64,000 nt of DNA from Cyanobacteriota bacterium. GTDB lineage: Bacteria; Cyanobacteriota; Cyanobacteriia; CACIAM-69d. This document shows positions 27,528 through 37,537 of this stretch, piece after piece (within the stretch, counting starts at the first letter, position 1; each line of letters starts with the position of its first letter). Location: the NCBI GenBank assembly GCA_022402445.1, contig JAKRSF010000010.1:62001-126000 (forward strand), written 5' to 3'. Under the pieces are notes generated by a model. The model did not search any database, was not told the DNA's origin, and saw only the letters and a program-made list of their open reading frames with translations. Made by a program: the position numbers and the translations under genes.

Positions 27528-30116
27528 ATGTTGCAAGAGTATCGCCAGCAGGCCGCCGATCGCGAAGCCCTGGGCATTCCCCCCCTCCCCCTCACCGCCG
27601 CCCAAACCAGCGAACTGTGCCAACTGCTCGAAGCACCGCCCGCCGGAGAAGCGGAATTTTTGATGCACCTTCTGTGCGATCGCGTCCCCCCCGGTGTGGA
27701 TGAAGCCGCCTACGTCAAAGCCGCCTTCCTCACCGCGATCGCCAAGGGCACCAGCACCAGCCCCCTGATCACCCCCCAGGGAGCCGTCACGATCCTCGGG
27801 CAAATGGTCGGCGGCTACAACGTCCAATCCCTCGTGGAACTCCTCAAATCCACCGACAGCGGCATCGCCCAAGCCGCCGCCACCGCCCTCAGCAAAACCC
27901 TGCTGGTGTTTGACGCCTTCAACGATGTCCTAGAACTTTCGGAGCAAAACCCCTACGCCAAACAGGTCATCGACGCCTGGGCCAACGGCGCGTGGTTCAT
28001 CAGCAAACCCAAACTAGCGGAAGCGATCACCATCACCGTCCTCAAGGTGCCCGGTGAAACCAACACGGACGACCTGTCCCCCGCCACCCACGCCACCACC
28101 CGCCCCGACATCCCCCTCCACGCCCTGGCGATGCTGGAGTCGAAAATGCCGGAAGCCCTCGGCCTCCTGCCCCAACTCAAGGAAAAGGGCCACGCGATCG
28201 CGTACGTGGGCGACGTGGTGGGCACCGGCTCCTCCCGCAAATCCGCCATCAACTCCGTCCTGTGGCACATCGGCGACGACATTCCCCACATCCCCAATAA
28301 GCGGGCGGGCGGCGTGATCCTCGGCGGCAAAATCGCCCCGATCTTCTTCAACACCGCCGAAGACTCGGGCGCGTTGCCCATTGAATGCGATGTCTCCGCC
28401 CTAGAAACCGGCGACGTGATTACCATCTATCCCTACAAAGGTGAAATCACGAATGAGGCTGGAGAGATCATCAGCACCTTCACCCTCAAGCCCGAAACGA
28501 TCGTGGACGAAGTGCGGGCCGGGGGCCGGATTCCCCTGCTGATTGGCCGCAGCCTCACGGACAAAACCCGCGAAGCGTTGGGCCTGCCGCCGAGCGATCT
28601 GTTCGTGCGGCCCAGCGCCCCCGCCGACACGGGCAAAGGGTTTACCCTGGCGCAAAAAATGGTGGGCAAAGCCTGCGGCCTCCCCGGCGTGCGCCCCGGC
28701 ACCTCCTGCGAACCGCGCATGACCACCGTCGGTTCCCAGGACACCACCGGCCCCATGACCCGCGACGAGCTGAAGGAGTTGGCCTGTCTGGGCTTCAGCG
28801 CCGACCTGGTAATGCAGAGCTTCTGCCACACGGCCGCCTACCCGAAGCCGGTGGATCTGGAAACCCACGCCAATCTGCCCGACTTCATCGCCCAGCGCGG
28901 CGGCGTGGCCCTGCGTCCCGGCGACGGCATTATTCACTCCTGGCTCAACCGGATGCTGTTGCCCGATACCGTCGGCACCGGCGGCGACTCCCACACCCGT
29001 TTCCCCCTGGGCATTTCCTTCCCGGCGGGGTCGGGGCTGGTTGCCTTTGCGGCGGCCCTGGGGGTGATGCCGTTGGATATGCCCGAGTCGGTTTTGGTGC
29101 GCTTTAAGGGCAGCTTGCAACCGGGCGTCACCCTGCGGGATGTGGTGAATGCCATTCCCTATGTGGCGATCCAGGATGGGCGACTGACGGTGGCGAAGGA
29201 GAACAAGAAAAATGTGTTTTCCGGCAAGATTATTGAAATGGAGGGGCTGCCGGATCTGAAGCTGGAACAGGCGTTTGAACTGACGGATGCCACGGCGGAG
29301 CGATCGGCGGCGGGCTGTACGATCGCCCTGAGCATTGAGACGGTTTCGGAATACCTGCGATCGAATGTGACCCTGCTGAAAAATATGATCGCGCGGGGCT
29401 ATGGCGATGCCCGAACGATCGCGCGGCGCATTGCCCAAATGGAAGCGTGGCTGGCGAATCCGTCGTTGATGACCGCTGATTCGGATGCGGAATATGCGGA
29501 AATTGTGGAGGTGGATCTCGACGCGATCGTGGAACCGCTCGTGGCTGCCCCCAATGATCCCGACAACATCAAAACCCTATCCGATTGCGTCGGCGATCCG
29601 GTGCAGGAGGTGTTTATTGGCTCCTGCATGACCAATATCGGCCACTTCCGCGCCGCCGCCAAGGTGTTAGAAGGGGCCGGTAAGGCCAAGGCCCGGTTGT
29701 GGATCTGTCCGCCCACGCGGATGGATGAGGAAATGCTGCGCCAAGAGGGCTATTACGACATTTTTGAAGCGGCGGGTTGCCGTTTAGAAATGCCCGGTTG
29801 TTCCCTGTGCATGGGCAACCAAGCCCGGGTGGAGGATAACACCACGGTATTTTCCACCTCGACGCGCAATTTTAATAACCGCATGGGCAAGGGGGCGCAG
29901 GTTTACCTGGGTTCGGCAGAGTTGGCGGCGGTCTGTGCCCTGTTGGGTCGTATTCCTAGCCGTGAGGAATATTTGGAGGTGGTTGAAGGGAAGATTGAGC
30001 CTTTGTCCGGTGATCTCTATCGCTATCTGAATTTCGATCAGATTGATGGGTTTGAGGATATGGGCCGCACGGTTTCTAAGGAGGATCAGGATAAGGTGTT
30101 GGTGGGTGCTTCCTAA
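27528..30116 (+). CDS. acnB: Aconitate hydratase B
   Basis: 862 residues, typical of AcnB, which interconverts citrate and isocitrate in the TCA pathway using a 4Fe-4S cluster and often 2-methylisocitrate too. The N-terminal HEAT-like domain ([20 protein letters not shown]) is AcnB-specific. Cluster ligands are visible as Cys700 (IGSCMTN) and Cys758/Cys761 (PGCSLCMG). The conserved [14 protein letters not shown] and [12 protein letters not shown] segments are present. It is cytosolic and follows a good ribosome-binding site. A dispersed repeat begins 18 bp past the stop. Apo-AcnB can bind RNA in other bacteria. Confidence 0.97.
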   Translation: MLQEYRQQAADREALGIPPLPLTAAQTSELCQLLEAPPAGEAEFLMHLLCDRVPPGVDEAAYVKAAFLTAIAKGTSTSPLITPQGAVTILGQMVGGYNVQSLVELLKSTDSGIAQAAATALSKTLLVFDAFNDVLELSEQNPYAKQVIDAWANGAWFISKPKLAEAITITVLKVPGETNTDDLSPATHATTRPDIPLHALAMLESKMPEALGLLPQLKEKGHAIAYVGDVVGTGSSRKSAINSVLWHIGDDIPHIPNKRAGGVILGGKIAPIFFNTAEDSGALPIECDVSALETGDVITIYPYKGEITNEAGEIISTFTLKPETIVDEVRAGGRIPLLIGRSLTDKTREALGLPPSDLFVRPSAPADTGKGFTLAQKMVGKACGLPGVRPGTSCEPRMTTVGSQDTTGPMTRDELKELACLGFSADLVMQSFCHTAAYPKPVDLETHANLPDFIAQRGGVALRPGDGIIHSWLNRMLLPDTVGTGGDSHTRFPLGISFPAGSGLVAFAAALGVMPLDMPESVLVRFKGSLQPGVTLRDVVNAIPYVAIQDGRLTVAKENKKNVFSGKIIEMEGLPDLKLEQAFELTDATAERSAAGCTIALSIETVSEYLRSNVTLLKNMIARGYGDARTIARRIAQMEAWLANPSLMTADSDAEYAEIVEVDLDAIVEPLVAAPNDPDNIKTLSDCVGDPVQEVFIGSCMTNIGHFRAAAKVLEGAGKAKARLWICPPTRMDEEMLRQEGYYDIFEAAGCRLEMPGCSLCMGNQARVEDNTTVFSTSTRNFNNRMGKGAQVYLGSAELAAVCALLGRIPSREEYLEVVEGKIEPLSGDLYRYLNFDQIDGFEDMGRTVSKEDQDKVLVGAS

Positions 30117-30134
30117 CCCATTAATGGAATTTCA

Positions 30135-30254
30135 CCGTAGGGATTGGGTCTCCCAACCCTAACCCGAGCAATCGCCATAAACCCGTTCAACCTTGGCAAT
30201 ATCAGGGATTGTGGGTGCAGGCGGAGGCAGGGCGGGGAAACCCCGCCCCTACGG
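30135..30254 (+). repeat. Dispersed two-hairpin repeat, copy 2
   Basis: Starts CCGTAGGG and ends CCCCTACGG. Left hairpin ATTGGGTCTCCCAAC, right hairpin GGGCGGGGAAACCCCGCCC. The middle differs from copies 1 and 3. It lies 104 bp upstream of a DUF29 gene on the same orientation as in copy 3. Confidence 0.8.
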
Positions 30255-30358
30255 TGGATCGGTTGAGATAAGGCGGGTTGTAGGTCAATTGACAACAGGC
30301 TCTAAGCCCCTTGTCTCGGTTACTAAATCTCGGCCACTGAAAATGGTTGGAAGGTGAG

Positions 30359-30832
30359 ATGATGGCGAGCCTTCGGGATGAGCTCATTGCTTTATACGAT
30401 CGCGACTATGCCCTCTGGCTCGAAGGGACGATTGAACGCCTCCGCGATCGCGACTATAGCCAAGTGGATTGGGAGCATTTGCTGGATGAATTGGAAACCA
30501 TGGGGCGCAGCGATAAGCGAGCGATCAAAAACAATTTAGTGATTTTGCTGGTCCATCTTTTGAAATGGCAATTTCAGCCAGATGCGCGCTCCGGCAGTTG
30601 GGCGGGCAGCATCACGGAACATCGCACCCGCATTCAGGGTTTGCTAGAGGATTCCCCCAGCCTCAACAAGTTTCTAGATGAGGCATTGATCTGGGCCTAT
30701 CCGAGGGCGCGGCGACAGGCGAGTGATGAAACGGGAATCGCCCTGGGGAGTTTTCCCGACTCCTGTCCCTATGAATTGGATCTGGTTTTGGGTGATGACT
30801 TTTTGCCCCAAGCGTCAATGACGAATGAATAA
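30359..30832 (+). CDS. DUF29 domain protein, copy 1
   Basis: 157 residues from ATG 30359-30361 (or from the next ATG at 30362); an AAGGTGAG at 30351 sits at a suitable distance. The sequence YDRDYALWLEGTIERLRDRD, then WEHLLDELETMGRSDKRAIKNNLVILLVHLLKWQFQP matches DUF29, a family of unknown function found in many copies in cyanobacteria. It is all-helical with no signal peptide. The second copy in this window is at 53432-53869; both have the same repeat at their 5' side. It could be an accessory element tied to the repeat. Confidence 0.88.
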   Translation: MMASLRDELIALYDRDYALWLEGTIERLRDRDYSQVDWEHLLDELETMGRSDKRAIKNNLVILLVHLLKWQFQPDARSGSWAGSITEHRTRIQGLLEDSPSLNKFLDEALIWAYPRARRQASDETGIALGSFPDSCPYELDLVLGDDFLPQASMTNE

Positions 30833-31057
30833 CCGTATGGCGGGTCAGAAGTAGGGGGCAGCCACGGAAATCAGGAACAAAATTCCCTGACCCCTGGTGG
30901 CCTATTCCCATGAAATGATTTGAAATTACCTGCGATTGACTGATCATTAGATGATTTGATGGCCTTTTGCGGCGTGGATTGGTTTCTGTGGCGCGATCGC
31001 GGGGCGATAGAGTAGAACCAGTTGACGGTGCGGCGCAGGTAAGGAGCAACGGGCGGG
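30833..31057. other. Intergenic before the amidase gene
   Basis: A 225-bp spacer with no gene. GGAG-like bases at 31040-31046 may serve as the downstream ribosome-binding site. Confidence 0.35.
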
Positions 31058-32392
31058 ATGGGGCGAATCTTGCTATCGGCGGGCCACGGCGGCTACGAAA
31101 ACGGATCACTAGATCCCGGCGTGCAGGTGGCGGGCACCACGGAGGCGCGGGAAATGATCCTGCTGCGCAATGACGTGGTGCGATCGCTCCAGGCGCGGGG
31201 CGTGCCGGTCCTGTGGGTGCCCGATACCCTCAGTTTGCAGGAGACGATCGCGTGGGTGAATGGCCAGGGGCGGGCCGATGACTTTGCGATCGAACTCCAT
31301 CTAGACTCGTCCCCCAATGAGGCCCTGCGGGGCATGACGGCCTACTACATCGGTGACAACGCCGATCGCCGCAGCCAGGGGGAAATGCTCCTCACCGCGA
31401 TCGTCCGGCGCGTCCCCCAACTGCCCAGCCGCGGCGCGATCGCCGACACCCAAACGGGCCTAGGCAGCCGCGAATTTTGCCGCAGTGTCAGGATCCCGTC
31501 CCTCCTCCTCGAAGTGGGCTTTTTGACCAACGCCAGCGATCGCCAAATCCTCCAAAACCGCCGCACCGACCTCGCCGCAGGCATCGCCGATGGATTGGCC
31601 GCCATCCTGCGATCGCAACCCCTCCCCGAACCCGTCTACGAAAGCATCCGCATCCGCGTCAACAACCAGGACTATCCCGAACGGGGCATCCTCATCAACG
31701 GCAACGCCAACATCCCCGTCAACCTGGCCGAACGGCTGCGGCTCGATCTAGGCAGTACGGAAATCCCCCGCGTCCGCCACCGCAACATCGTCTATGTAAA
31801 AGCCGTCGATCTGCGGGCCTACAGCGTCGCCGTCGCCTGGGACAACACCACCCGCACCGTCATCCTGCGCACCACCCTCGACCTGTGCGTGGGCCTGATG
31901 GGGCAAATCATGGGCCACGGCAGCACCTCCGACGTGCAGCGGATGCTCTTCGTCAAGGCGGTCAACGGCAGCGCCCTCACCCAATTCCCCGACCTGCCGC
32001 AACTCTACCGCGAGGAGGCCGAAGCGGAGGGGGTCAACTACGATGTGGCCTTCGTGCAAATGTGTCAGGAAACGGACTTTCTGCGCTTTGGTCAGGGGGT
32101 GACGGCGGCCCAAAACAATTTCGCGGGCCTCGGGGATCTCAGCGGCTCGGCGGCGGGGGCGTCCTTTGCCAGTGCGCGCCTGGGGGTGCGGGCTCACATT
32201 CAGCATTTGAAAGCCTATGCCAGTACGGAACCCCTGGCGAATGGGGTGGTGGATCCGCGCTTTAGTTTTGTGGTGCGGGGCATTGCGCCTCGGGTGGAGA
32301 ATTTGAGCGGCCGCTGGGATGCGGATGCTAACTACGGCGATAAGCTGATGAATCGTCTGCGGCAACTTTATGTGGCGGCCCAGTTGCTCTAG
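31058..32392 (+). CDS. N-acetylmuramoyl-L-alanine amidase with C-terminal glucosaminidase-like domain
   Basis: 444 residues. The N-terminal half is amidase_3: LLSAGHGGYENGSLDPGV (zinc His), AREMILLRNDVV (Glu ligand), FAIELHLDSSPN (second His) and LLLEVGFLTNASD (catalytic Glu). The C-terminal half from about residue 300 (FVQMCQETDFLRFGQGVTAAQNNFAGLG, then RAHIQHLKAY) resembles a glucosaminidase. Cleavage of septal peptidoglycan is the expected role. No signal peptide is seen at the annotated start, which is odd for a wall enzyme. It resembles the hormogonium tapered-terminus morphoprotein (TftA) of filamentous cyanobacteria, but that comes from memory. Confidence 0.85.
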   Translation: MGRILLSAGHGGYENGSLDPGVQVAGTTEAREMILLRNDVVRSLQARGVPVLWVPDTLSLQETIAWVNGQGRADDFAIELHLDSSPNEALRGMTAYYIGDNADRRSQGEMLLTAIVRRVPQLPSRGAIADTQTGLGSREFCRSVRIPSLLLEVGFLTNASDRQILQNRRTDLAAGIADGLAAILRSQPLPEPVYESIRIRVNNQDYPERGILINGNANIPVNLAERLRLDLGSTEIPRVRHRNIVYVKAVDLRAYSVAVAWDNTTRTVILRTTLDLCVGLMGQIMGHGSTSDVQRMLFVKAVNGSALTQFPDLPQLYREEAEAEGVNYDVAFVQMCQETDFLRFGQGVTAAQNNFAGLGDLSGSAAGASFASARLGVRAHIQHLKAYASTEPLANGVVDPRFSFVVRGIAPRVENLSGRWDADANYGDKLMNRLRQLYVAAQLL

Positions 32393-32868
32393 GGATGCTT
32401 AGATCCATGGGGGATGATCATGGGCGGGCCAAGGAATGGTGCCATTTGGATGCGATTAGACACGATGTAAATTAGGTCAATCCTGGGATCCCAATGGGCG
32501 CGATCTGAAGGGTGCAAAATAATGGGAGGATCGCCGCTTCAAAATCCCCCCTTTTGCCATCAAAGGGCGTCGCCAATGACCCCGGAGGGCGATGCCTATC
32601 CCTGGAGAGAAAATGCCTAAAATCCCCCAGTTGATAGGGAAATCATGGTTTTGTTGTTGGCGTTGGAACCCGCATTTTTAGTGACGCAAACTGCAACAAT
32701 TGTTACAATTTCTATCCCGACGACAGGCTCCCGGCTTGGGCGATAGGCTGAGGGTAGATCCTAGATCAGTGGGCTAGTCCTTGTGGGGAGAGGGGGGCTG
32801 GGGCTGTTTCCTGGGATGTTGGTGTTTTTTTAGGTCGGCACGGTGCTGGCAAACGTGGGTTGCGGAGG
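32393..32868. other. Intergenic before the diguanylate cyclase
   Basis: A 476-bp gap. It holds a 33-codon ATG frame (32645-32746) whose start is hydrophobic (VLLLALEPAFLV) and an AT-rich patch with CAACAATTGTTACAATT near 32692-32711. Nothing matches a known small photosystem subunit with confidence. Confidence 0.4.
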
Positions 32869-34050
32869 ATGGTTGAGCCGATTGCTTGTGTTCGCCTCTG
32901 TATGACGGCGGCCCACCTGCGCGATCGCGGTCGTTTGCCGAAGGATTGGGCCATTATTTTCCGGGCGCTTTTTGATTTGGTGGCGGATGGGGTGGTGTGT
33001 TTTGCGGTCGAGCCCGGTGTTGATGGGGCGACGCCGGTGCGGTTGCGCTGTCTGCTGATTAATGGGACGGCGGCGAATTTGTTGGGCTGGGAGCGATCGC
33101 AGGTGGTGGGGCGGTTTGCGTCGGAGATGTCGGCCCCCTTTCCCCTGGCGGCGACGGCCCTCTACGATTTGGCGGTGCGGACGACGGCGCGATCGCTGCC
33201 GGAACCGAGGGCGGATGATTACCGCGAGGGCGTGGCGATCGCCCCCGTTGAACCCCGGTGGGGGGCGGACCTCGCACCACAGACAGCCTCGACCTTGGAT
33301 CGTCCCCTGGCGTTGGCAACGGAGGAGATCCCGGCCCCGTTTCCCCAGGGGATAGAGTTGCCCCTGGGCGATCGCTGGCTGTCGATCGCGGCGGCGGTCA
33401 ACGGCACGATGCTGGTGGCCACCCTGCGGGACATCACCGACAGCCACCGGGCCCAGGAGCAGCTAACGGCCACCAATGAACGGCTCGATGCGGCCAATCA
33501 ACTGCTGGCGGCGGCTAATGCGGAACTGCGCGCGATCGCGGACCTCGACGGCCTCACCCAGGTGGCCAACCGTCGCCGCTTCGATCGCCACCTCGAAGAC
33601 TGTTGGCAGCGCCTATCGCGTACGGGCGGCCCCTTGAGTTTGGTGATGTGTGATATCGATTTTTTTAAGCGCTACAACGACACCTGCGGCCACCCGGCGG
33701 GGGACGACTGTCTGCGGCAGGTGGCCGAAGCCCTCACCCTGGCGGCGCGGCGACCGACGGATCTGGTGGCCCGCTACGGCGGCGAAGAATTTGCCCTGAT
33801 CTTGCCCGACACGGACGCGGCGGGGGCGGCGGATGTGGCGCGCAACTGCCGGGAACTGCTGGCGCAACTGGCGATCGTTCACCCGGCCTCGGACGTGGCG
33901 GACCACATCACCCTGAGCATGGGCATCGCTACGATGGTGCCCTCCGCCCCCTGGGCCTGCGGCAAAATCATCGTCGAGGCGGACCGCGCCCTCTACCGGG
34001 CCAAGCAGGCGGGCCGCGATCGCGCCATCTCCGTCACCGTGGACAGCTAA
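32869..34050 (+). CDS. Diguanylate cyclase with N-terminal PAS-like region
   Basis: 393 residues from ATG 32869 (an upstream TTG and a downstream ATG at 32902 are alternatives). The N-terminal 200 residues resemble a degenerate PAS sensor ending in VNGTMLVATLRDITDSHRAQEQL, then a short coiled coil (TATNERLDAANQLLAAANAELRAIADLD). The GGDEF domain follows: LTQVANRRRFDRHL, MCDIDFFKRYNDTCGHPAGDDCL and the active motif GGEEF. RPTD sits five residues before GGEEF, matching the RxxD inhibitory site that binds c-di-GMP. It should be an active, product-inhibited enzyme. It appears cytosolic, as no membrane segment is present. Confidence 0.9.
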   Translation: MVEPIACVRLCMTAAHLRDRGRLPKDWAIIFRALFDLVADGVVCFAVEPGVDGATPVRLRCLLINGTAANLLGWERSQVVGRFASEMSAPFPLAATALYDLAVRTTARSLPEPRADDYREGVAIAPVEPRWGADLAPQTASTLDRPLALATEEIPAPFPQGIELPLGDRWLSIAAAVNGTMLVATLRDITDSHRAQEQLTATNERLDAANQLLAAANAELRAIADLDGLTQVANRRRFDRHLEDCWQRLSRTGGPLSLVMCDIDFFKRYNDTCGHPAGDDCLRQVAEALTLAARRPTDLVARYGGEEFALILPDTDAAGAADVARNCRELLAQLAIVHPASDVADHITLSMGIATMVPSAPWACGKIIVEADRALYRAKQAGRDRAISVTVDS

Positions 34051-34260
34051 AGGGAAGACCGCTCGGGGTCAACCGCGAAGGGTCTTGGATCACAGGAATA
34101 GGGGACAATAGAAGACTATGCCTCGGGCAGTGGCAGCCCTGACCTCCCCACGGCGGGAGCACCCGCAGGGCCACCCGTCCGAAGCTAGACCCGTAGGGCT
34201 CAACCCTGCGCCGATCGCCCGATGCGATCGCACCCTTTGCCCGCCCATTGAGCGAAAACC
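34051..34260. other. Intergenic with possible structured leader before ilvD
   Basis: The 210-bp spacer contains three stacked short inverted repeats: GGGC/GCCC in 34124-34138, CTCCC/GGGAG near 34143-34158, and GCAGGG/CCCTGC spanning about 34165-34211. It has no recognisable riboswitch consensus. Confidence 0.35.
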
Positions 34261-35946
34261 ATGTCCGAAAATCTGAGAAGTTCCGCCATCACCCAAGGGG
34301 TCCAACGCTCCCCCAACCGCGCCATGCTCCGGGCCGTGGGCTTTGGCGATGGCGACTTTAAAAAACCCATCGTCGGCATCGCTAGCGGCTACAGCACCAT
34401 CACCCCCTGCAATATGGGCATTGGTGGTCTGGCCGATCGCGCGATCGACGCGGCCCGCGCGGCGGGGCTGATGCCCCAACTGTTTGGCACCATCACCATC
34501 AGCGATGGCATTTCCATGGGCACGGAGGGGATGAAATATTCCCTGGTGTCCAGAGAGGTGATCGCGGACTCGATCGAAACCGCCTGCAACGGCCAGAGCA
34601 TGGATGGCGTCCTGGCGATCGGCGGCTGCGATAAAAATATGCCCGGTGCCATGCTGGCCATGGCGCGGATGAATATTCCCGCAATTTTTGTCTATGGCGG
34701 CACGATCAAACCGGGCCACCTGGACGGGGAAGACCTAACGGTTGTGAGCGCTTTCGAGGCGGTGGGCCAGTACAGCGCCGGGAAGATTGATGAGGCGCGC
34801 CTGACGGCGGTGGAAAAACACGCCTGTCCGGGGGCCGGTTCCTGCGGCGGTATGTACACGGCCAATACCATGTCCTCCGCCTTCGAGGCCATGGGCATGA
34901 GCCTGCCGTACTCGTCCACCATGGCGGCGGAGGATGCGGAAAAGGCGGACAGTACGGCGGAATCTGCAAAAGTGCTGGCGGATGCGATCGCGGCGAACCG
35001 TTGCCCCAAGGACATCTTGACGCGGGAAGCCTTCGAGAATGGCATCGCCGTGATCATGGCCGTGGGCGGCTCCACCAACTCGGTCCTGCATTTGCTGGCG
35101 ATCGCCAACACCATCGGCGTGCCCTTGACCATTGACGATTTTGAGACGATCCGCCAGCGGGTGCCGGTCATCTGCGACCTCAAGCCCAGCGGCCGCTACG
35201 TGGCGACGGATCTACACCGGGCGGGCGGCATTCCGCAGGTGATGAAAATGCTGCTGGATCACGGCCTGCTCCACGGGGACTGCCTGACGATCAATGGCAA
35301 AACCATCGCCGAAAACCTGGCGGATATCCCGTCGGAACCCCCGGCGGACCAGGATGTGATCCGCCCCTGGGATAACCCCATGTACGCCCAGGGTCACTTG
35401 GCGGTCCTGAAGGGGAATCTGGCCACGGAGGGCGCGATCGCCAAGATCAGCGGCGTCAAAAATCCCGTCATCACCGGCCCCGCGCGGGTGTTCGAGTCGG
35501 AGGAAGACTGCCTTGACGCAATCCTCGCGGGCAAGATCCAGGCCGGGGATATCGTCGTTGTGCGCTACGAGGGGCCGCGCGGCGGGCCGGGGATGCGCGA
35601 AATGCTCGCCCCCACGTCGGCGATTATCGGCGCGGGCCTGGGCGACAAGGTGGGCCTGATCACCGATGGGCGTTTCTCCGGCGGCACCTACGGTCTGGTG
35701 GTGGGCCATGTGGCCCCCGAGGCGGCGGTGGGCGGTACGATCGCCCTGGTGCAGGAGGGGGACTCGATCACCATTGATGCCCGGAGTCGGGCGCTGCAAC
35801 TGAACGTGTCCGACGAGGAACTGGCCGCCCGTCGGGCCAACTGGAGCGCCCCGAAACCCCGCTACCAGCGCGGCATTTTGGGTAAGTACGCCAAGTTGGT
35901 GTCCTCCAGCAGCCTGGGGGCGGTGACGGACGCGGATCTGTTCTAG
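34261..35946 (+). CDS. ilvD: Dihydroxy-acid dehydratase
   Basis: 561 residues, the usual IlvD length. It makes the 2-keto acids of valine, leucine and isoleucine from dihydroxy acids. Family signatures: [36 protein letters not shown] (Fe-S cluster Cys residues), [16 protein letters not shown] and [19 protein letters not shown]. It is cytosolic. It is not adjacent to other branched-chain genes. It is preceded by a spacer with possible folded leader (see 34051-34260). Confidence 0.97.
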   Translation: MSENLRSSAITQGVQRSPNRAMLRAVGFGDGDFKKPIVGIASGYSTITPCNMGIGGLADRAIDAARAAGLMPQLFGTITISDGISMGTEGMKYSLVSREVIADSIETACNGQSMDGVLAIGGCDKNMPGAMLAMARMNIPAIFVYGGTIKPGHLDGEDLTVVSAFEAVGQYSAGKIDEARLTAVEKHACPGAGSCGGMYTANTMSSAFEAMGMSLPYSSTMAAEDAEKADSTAESAKVLADAIAANRCPKDILTREAFENGIAVIMAVGGSTNSVLHLLAIANTIGVPLTIDDFETIRQRVPVICDLKPSGRYVATDLHRAGGIPQVMKMLLDHGLLHGDCLTINGKTIAENLADIPSEPPADQDVIRPWDNPMYAQGHLAVLKGNLATEGAIAKISGVKNPVITGPARVFESEEDCLDAILAGKIQAGDIVVVRYEGPRGGPGMREMLAPTSAIIGAGLGDKVGLITDGRFSGGTYGLVVGHVAPEAAVGGTIALVQEGDSITIDARSRALQLNVSDEELAARRANWSAPKPRYQRGILGKYAKLVSSSSLGAVTDADLF

Positions 35947-36088
35947 ATCCTTCGTGAATGCCTGATTCAATGCCTAGTTAATCTAGGGGATGCGATCGCG
36001 GTTTTCCGGTGGCGAGCTGTCGTGACTGGGGGCCGCGATCACGCTTATTTTGTGAGAAAAGCTGGGTCAAACGTGGGACGCGATCGCT
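35947..36088. other. Convergent intergenic region
   Basis: 142 bp between ilvD and the 36089-36349 gene; no clear terminator seen. Confidence 0.3.
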
Positions 36089-36349
36089 TCAACTGAACCG
36101 CAACAAACGTCGCATAAGACTCATAACCTCACCCGGATTCTGTGTCGGCTGCGGGGGTGACCATTCATATAACTCCGCGAACCCGCGCAAGTATAGGACC
36201 CGGATCGTATTTTCCACAGCCCGGGGCGATCCAATCACCATCAATTTCACAACCTCACGCTCCTCCGTCTCCATAGATGCCGGCTCCCGCAATGGGTTGA
36301 GCACTGCCGTCATTGCACCGTCACGATTCACAAAATTTCTCACCGCCAT
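36089..36349 (-). CDS. Small conserved cyanobacterial protein
   Basis: 86 residues. The core KLMVIGSPRAVENTIRVLYLRGFAE and EWSPPQPTQNPGEVMSLM resembles a small family I have seen repeatedly in cyanobacterial genomes (GSP near the N-terminus of the core, then EWS and NPGEVMS). Function unknown. There is no signal peptide and no membrane segment. It is divergent from an HTH gene 135 bp away, which suggests shared control. I could not confirm the family name. Confidence 0.6.
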   Translation of the reverse strand: MAVRNFVNRDGAMTAVLNPLREPASMETEEREVVKLMVIGSPRAVENTIRVLYLRGFAELYEWSPPQPTQNPGEVMSLMRRLLRFS

Positions 36350-36484
36350 GCTCTAGTTGCGCACAAGGGCGCGTAATTCGACTCGTCGATCATGGTTTCC
36401 ACAAAAGGAAACGTCAACTTAGTCGGAAACGCAGCCGCCAGCGGAACCGTTTACGGTGCGATCGCCCTTTGGCACCATAGGCCC

Positions 36485-36748
36485 ATGGGAAAAGTTGATC
36501 GCGCCCTACGGATTGCCCTCGAAGAACACGGCGTCAGCCAATACGCCCTCGCCAAACAACTGGGCATCACGCGGGCCAACGTCAGCCGCTGGGCCACGGG
36601 CGATCGCGTCCCCACCGCCGATCGCGTCGCAGCCATGGTCGAGGCGCTGATGATCCTCAACCCCGCCGCCGCCCGCACCTTCGTCCATCACTACCTCGGG
36701 GAACTGCTGGAGCCACCCCCCAGTGCCCCGCCCCGCGAGGGAAATTAA
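36485..36748 (+). CDS. XRE-type helix-turn-helix regulator
   Basis: 87 residues from ATG 36485-36487; the longer open frame from about 36392 adds residues unlike an HTH. The core RIALEEHGVSQYALAKQLGITRANVSRWATGDRVPTADRVAAMVEALMILN is a Cro/C1-type helix-turn-helix domain. It probably binds near its own promoter and that of the divergent 86-residue gene. The C-terminus is short and Pro-rich. Its regulatory target is not known. Confidence 0.85.
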   Translation: MGKVDRALRIALEEHGVSQYALAKQLGITRANVSRWATGDRVPTADRVAAMVEALMILNPAAARTFVHHYLGELLEPPPSAPPREGN

Positions 36749-36948
36749 CGATCATGAACATTCGGGAAACCCAACCCGTCGTGATCCGGCGATCGCGCTA
36801 GAGTAAAGACGTGGCGCAGTTCGCCCCCTCGGCCCCGCGACTCCCCGTCGCCGCCGCGATCGGGCACCCCACCGGCCGGTCCTCGGATCAATCACGTCGG
36901 CAGGGCATCTCGAACAGACCCAATGAACACCAGAACGACTCAGCTATT

Positions 36949-36955
36949 GGGAGGA
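36949..36955 (+). promoter_or_regulatory. Ribosome-binding site for the CP12 GTG start
   Basis: GGGAGGA ends 9 bases before GTG at 36965. It favours this start over the upstream ATG at 36923. Confidence 0.6.
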
Positions 36956-36964
36956 TTGAGCCAA

Positions 36965-37198
36965 GTGTCTGAGAACGAAAACATCCAAGAACGCATCCAA
37001 GAAGAACTTGCCCAAGCGCGGGCCGTTTGCTCCACCGAAGGGGCCACCTCCGGTGAATGTGCCGCCGCCTGGGACGCCGTGGAAGAACTCCAGGCGGAAG
37101 CCTCGCACCAGAAGCAAACCCAGCCCACCAAAACGTCCCTGGAACGCTACTGCGACGACAATCCCGAGGCCGCTGAGTGCCGCCTCTATGACGACTAA
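36965..37198 (+). CDS. cp12: CP12, redox regulator of the Calvin cycle
   Basis: 77 residues from GTG 36965, the usual length of cyanobacterial CP12; the upstream ATG (36923) adds an unrelated 14 residues. CP12 tethers GAPDH and phosphoribulokinase and inactivates both in the dark through disulfides. Seen: the N-terminal Cys pair region (ARAVCSTEGATSGECAAAWDAVEELQAEASHQ) and the C-terminal Cys pair (ERYCDDNPEAAECRLYDD). It is intrinsically disordered and soluble. A strong terminator follows at 37331, so transcription is monocistronic. Confidence 0.96.
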   Translation: MSENENIQERIQEELAQARAVCSTEGATSGECAAAWDAVEELQAEASHQKQTQPTKTSLERYCDDNPEAAECRLYDD

Positions 37199-37330
37199 CG
37201 GCTCAAGCGCAGATCGTAATCAGGGGTGATCGACGACCCTGAAGGCCGCGATCGCCCCGCCGCTCCTCACCCCAACGGCTACGCTTGAGTCCAGCCGATC
37301 CATTCAATTTTTCGACTATTCAGCCACATG

Positions 37331-37360
37331 CACCCCGATCGCGCGATCGGGGTGTTTTTT
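37331..37360 (+). terminator. Rho-independent terminator after CP12
   Basis: CACCCCGATC pairs with GATCGGGGTG (37331-37340 and 37345-37354) across a four-base turn, followed by six T residues. The stem contains HIP1-like GATCGCGCGATC. Confidence 0.85.
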
Positions 37361-37389
37361 CATCGCCCATTCTGATTTCGACGCACCGC

Positions 37390-37429
37390 AAAAAGCCCGA
37401 CCTCGCCGGGGGTACAGCGCGATCGGGCT
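37390..37429 (-). terminator. Terminator after the RTX-calpain gene
   Basis: On the minus strand AGCCCGA (37429-37423) pairs with TCGGGCT (37400-37394) and runs into TTTT. It lies about 110 bp past the stop of the gene at 37538. Confidence 0.65.
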
Positions 37430-37537
37430 CGATGGATTTCACAGATTTAGCCCGTTGACCCAGGCTTCTGAACCAACCATCAGGGTACGCCCAGCGCGAT
37501 CGGCCCCAGGCGCACCCCAATCAAAGATCCCCCTTGC

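Noticed and set aside
34110-34215. A known riboswitch or 6S/SRP RNA before ilvD
   Set aside because: Core motifs of the classes I could recall (cobalamin, FMN, TPP, glutamine, SRP) are absent.
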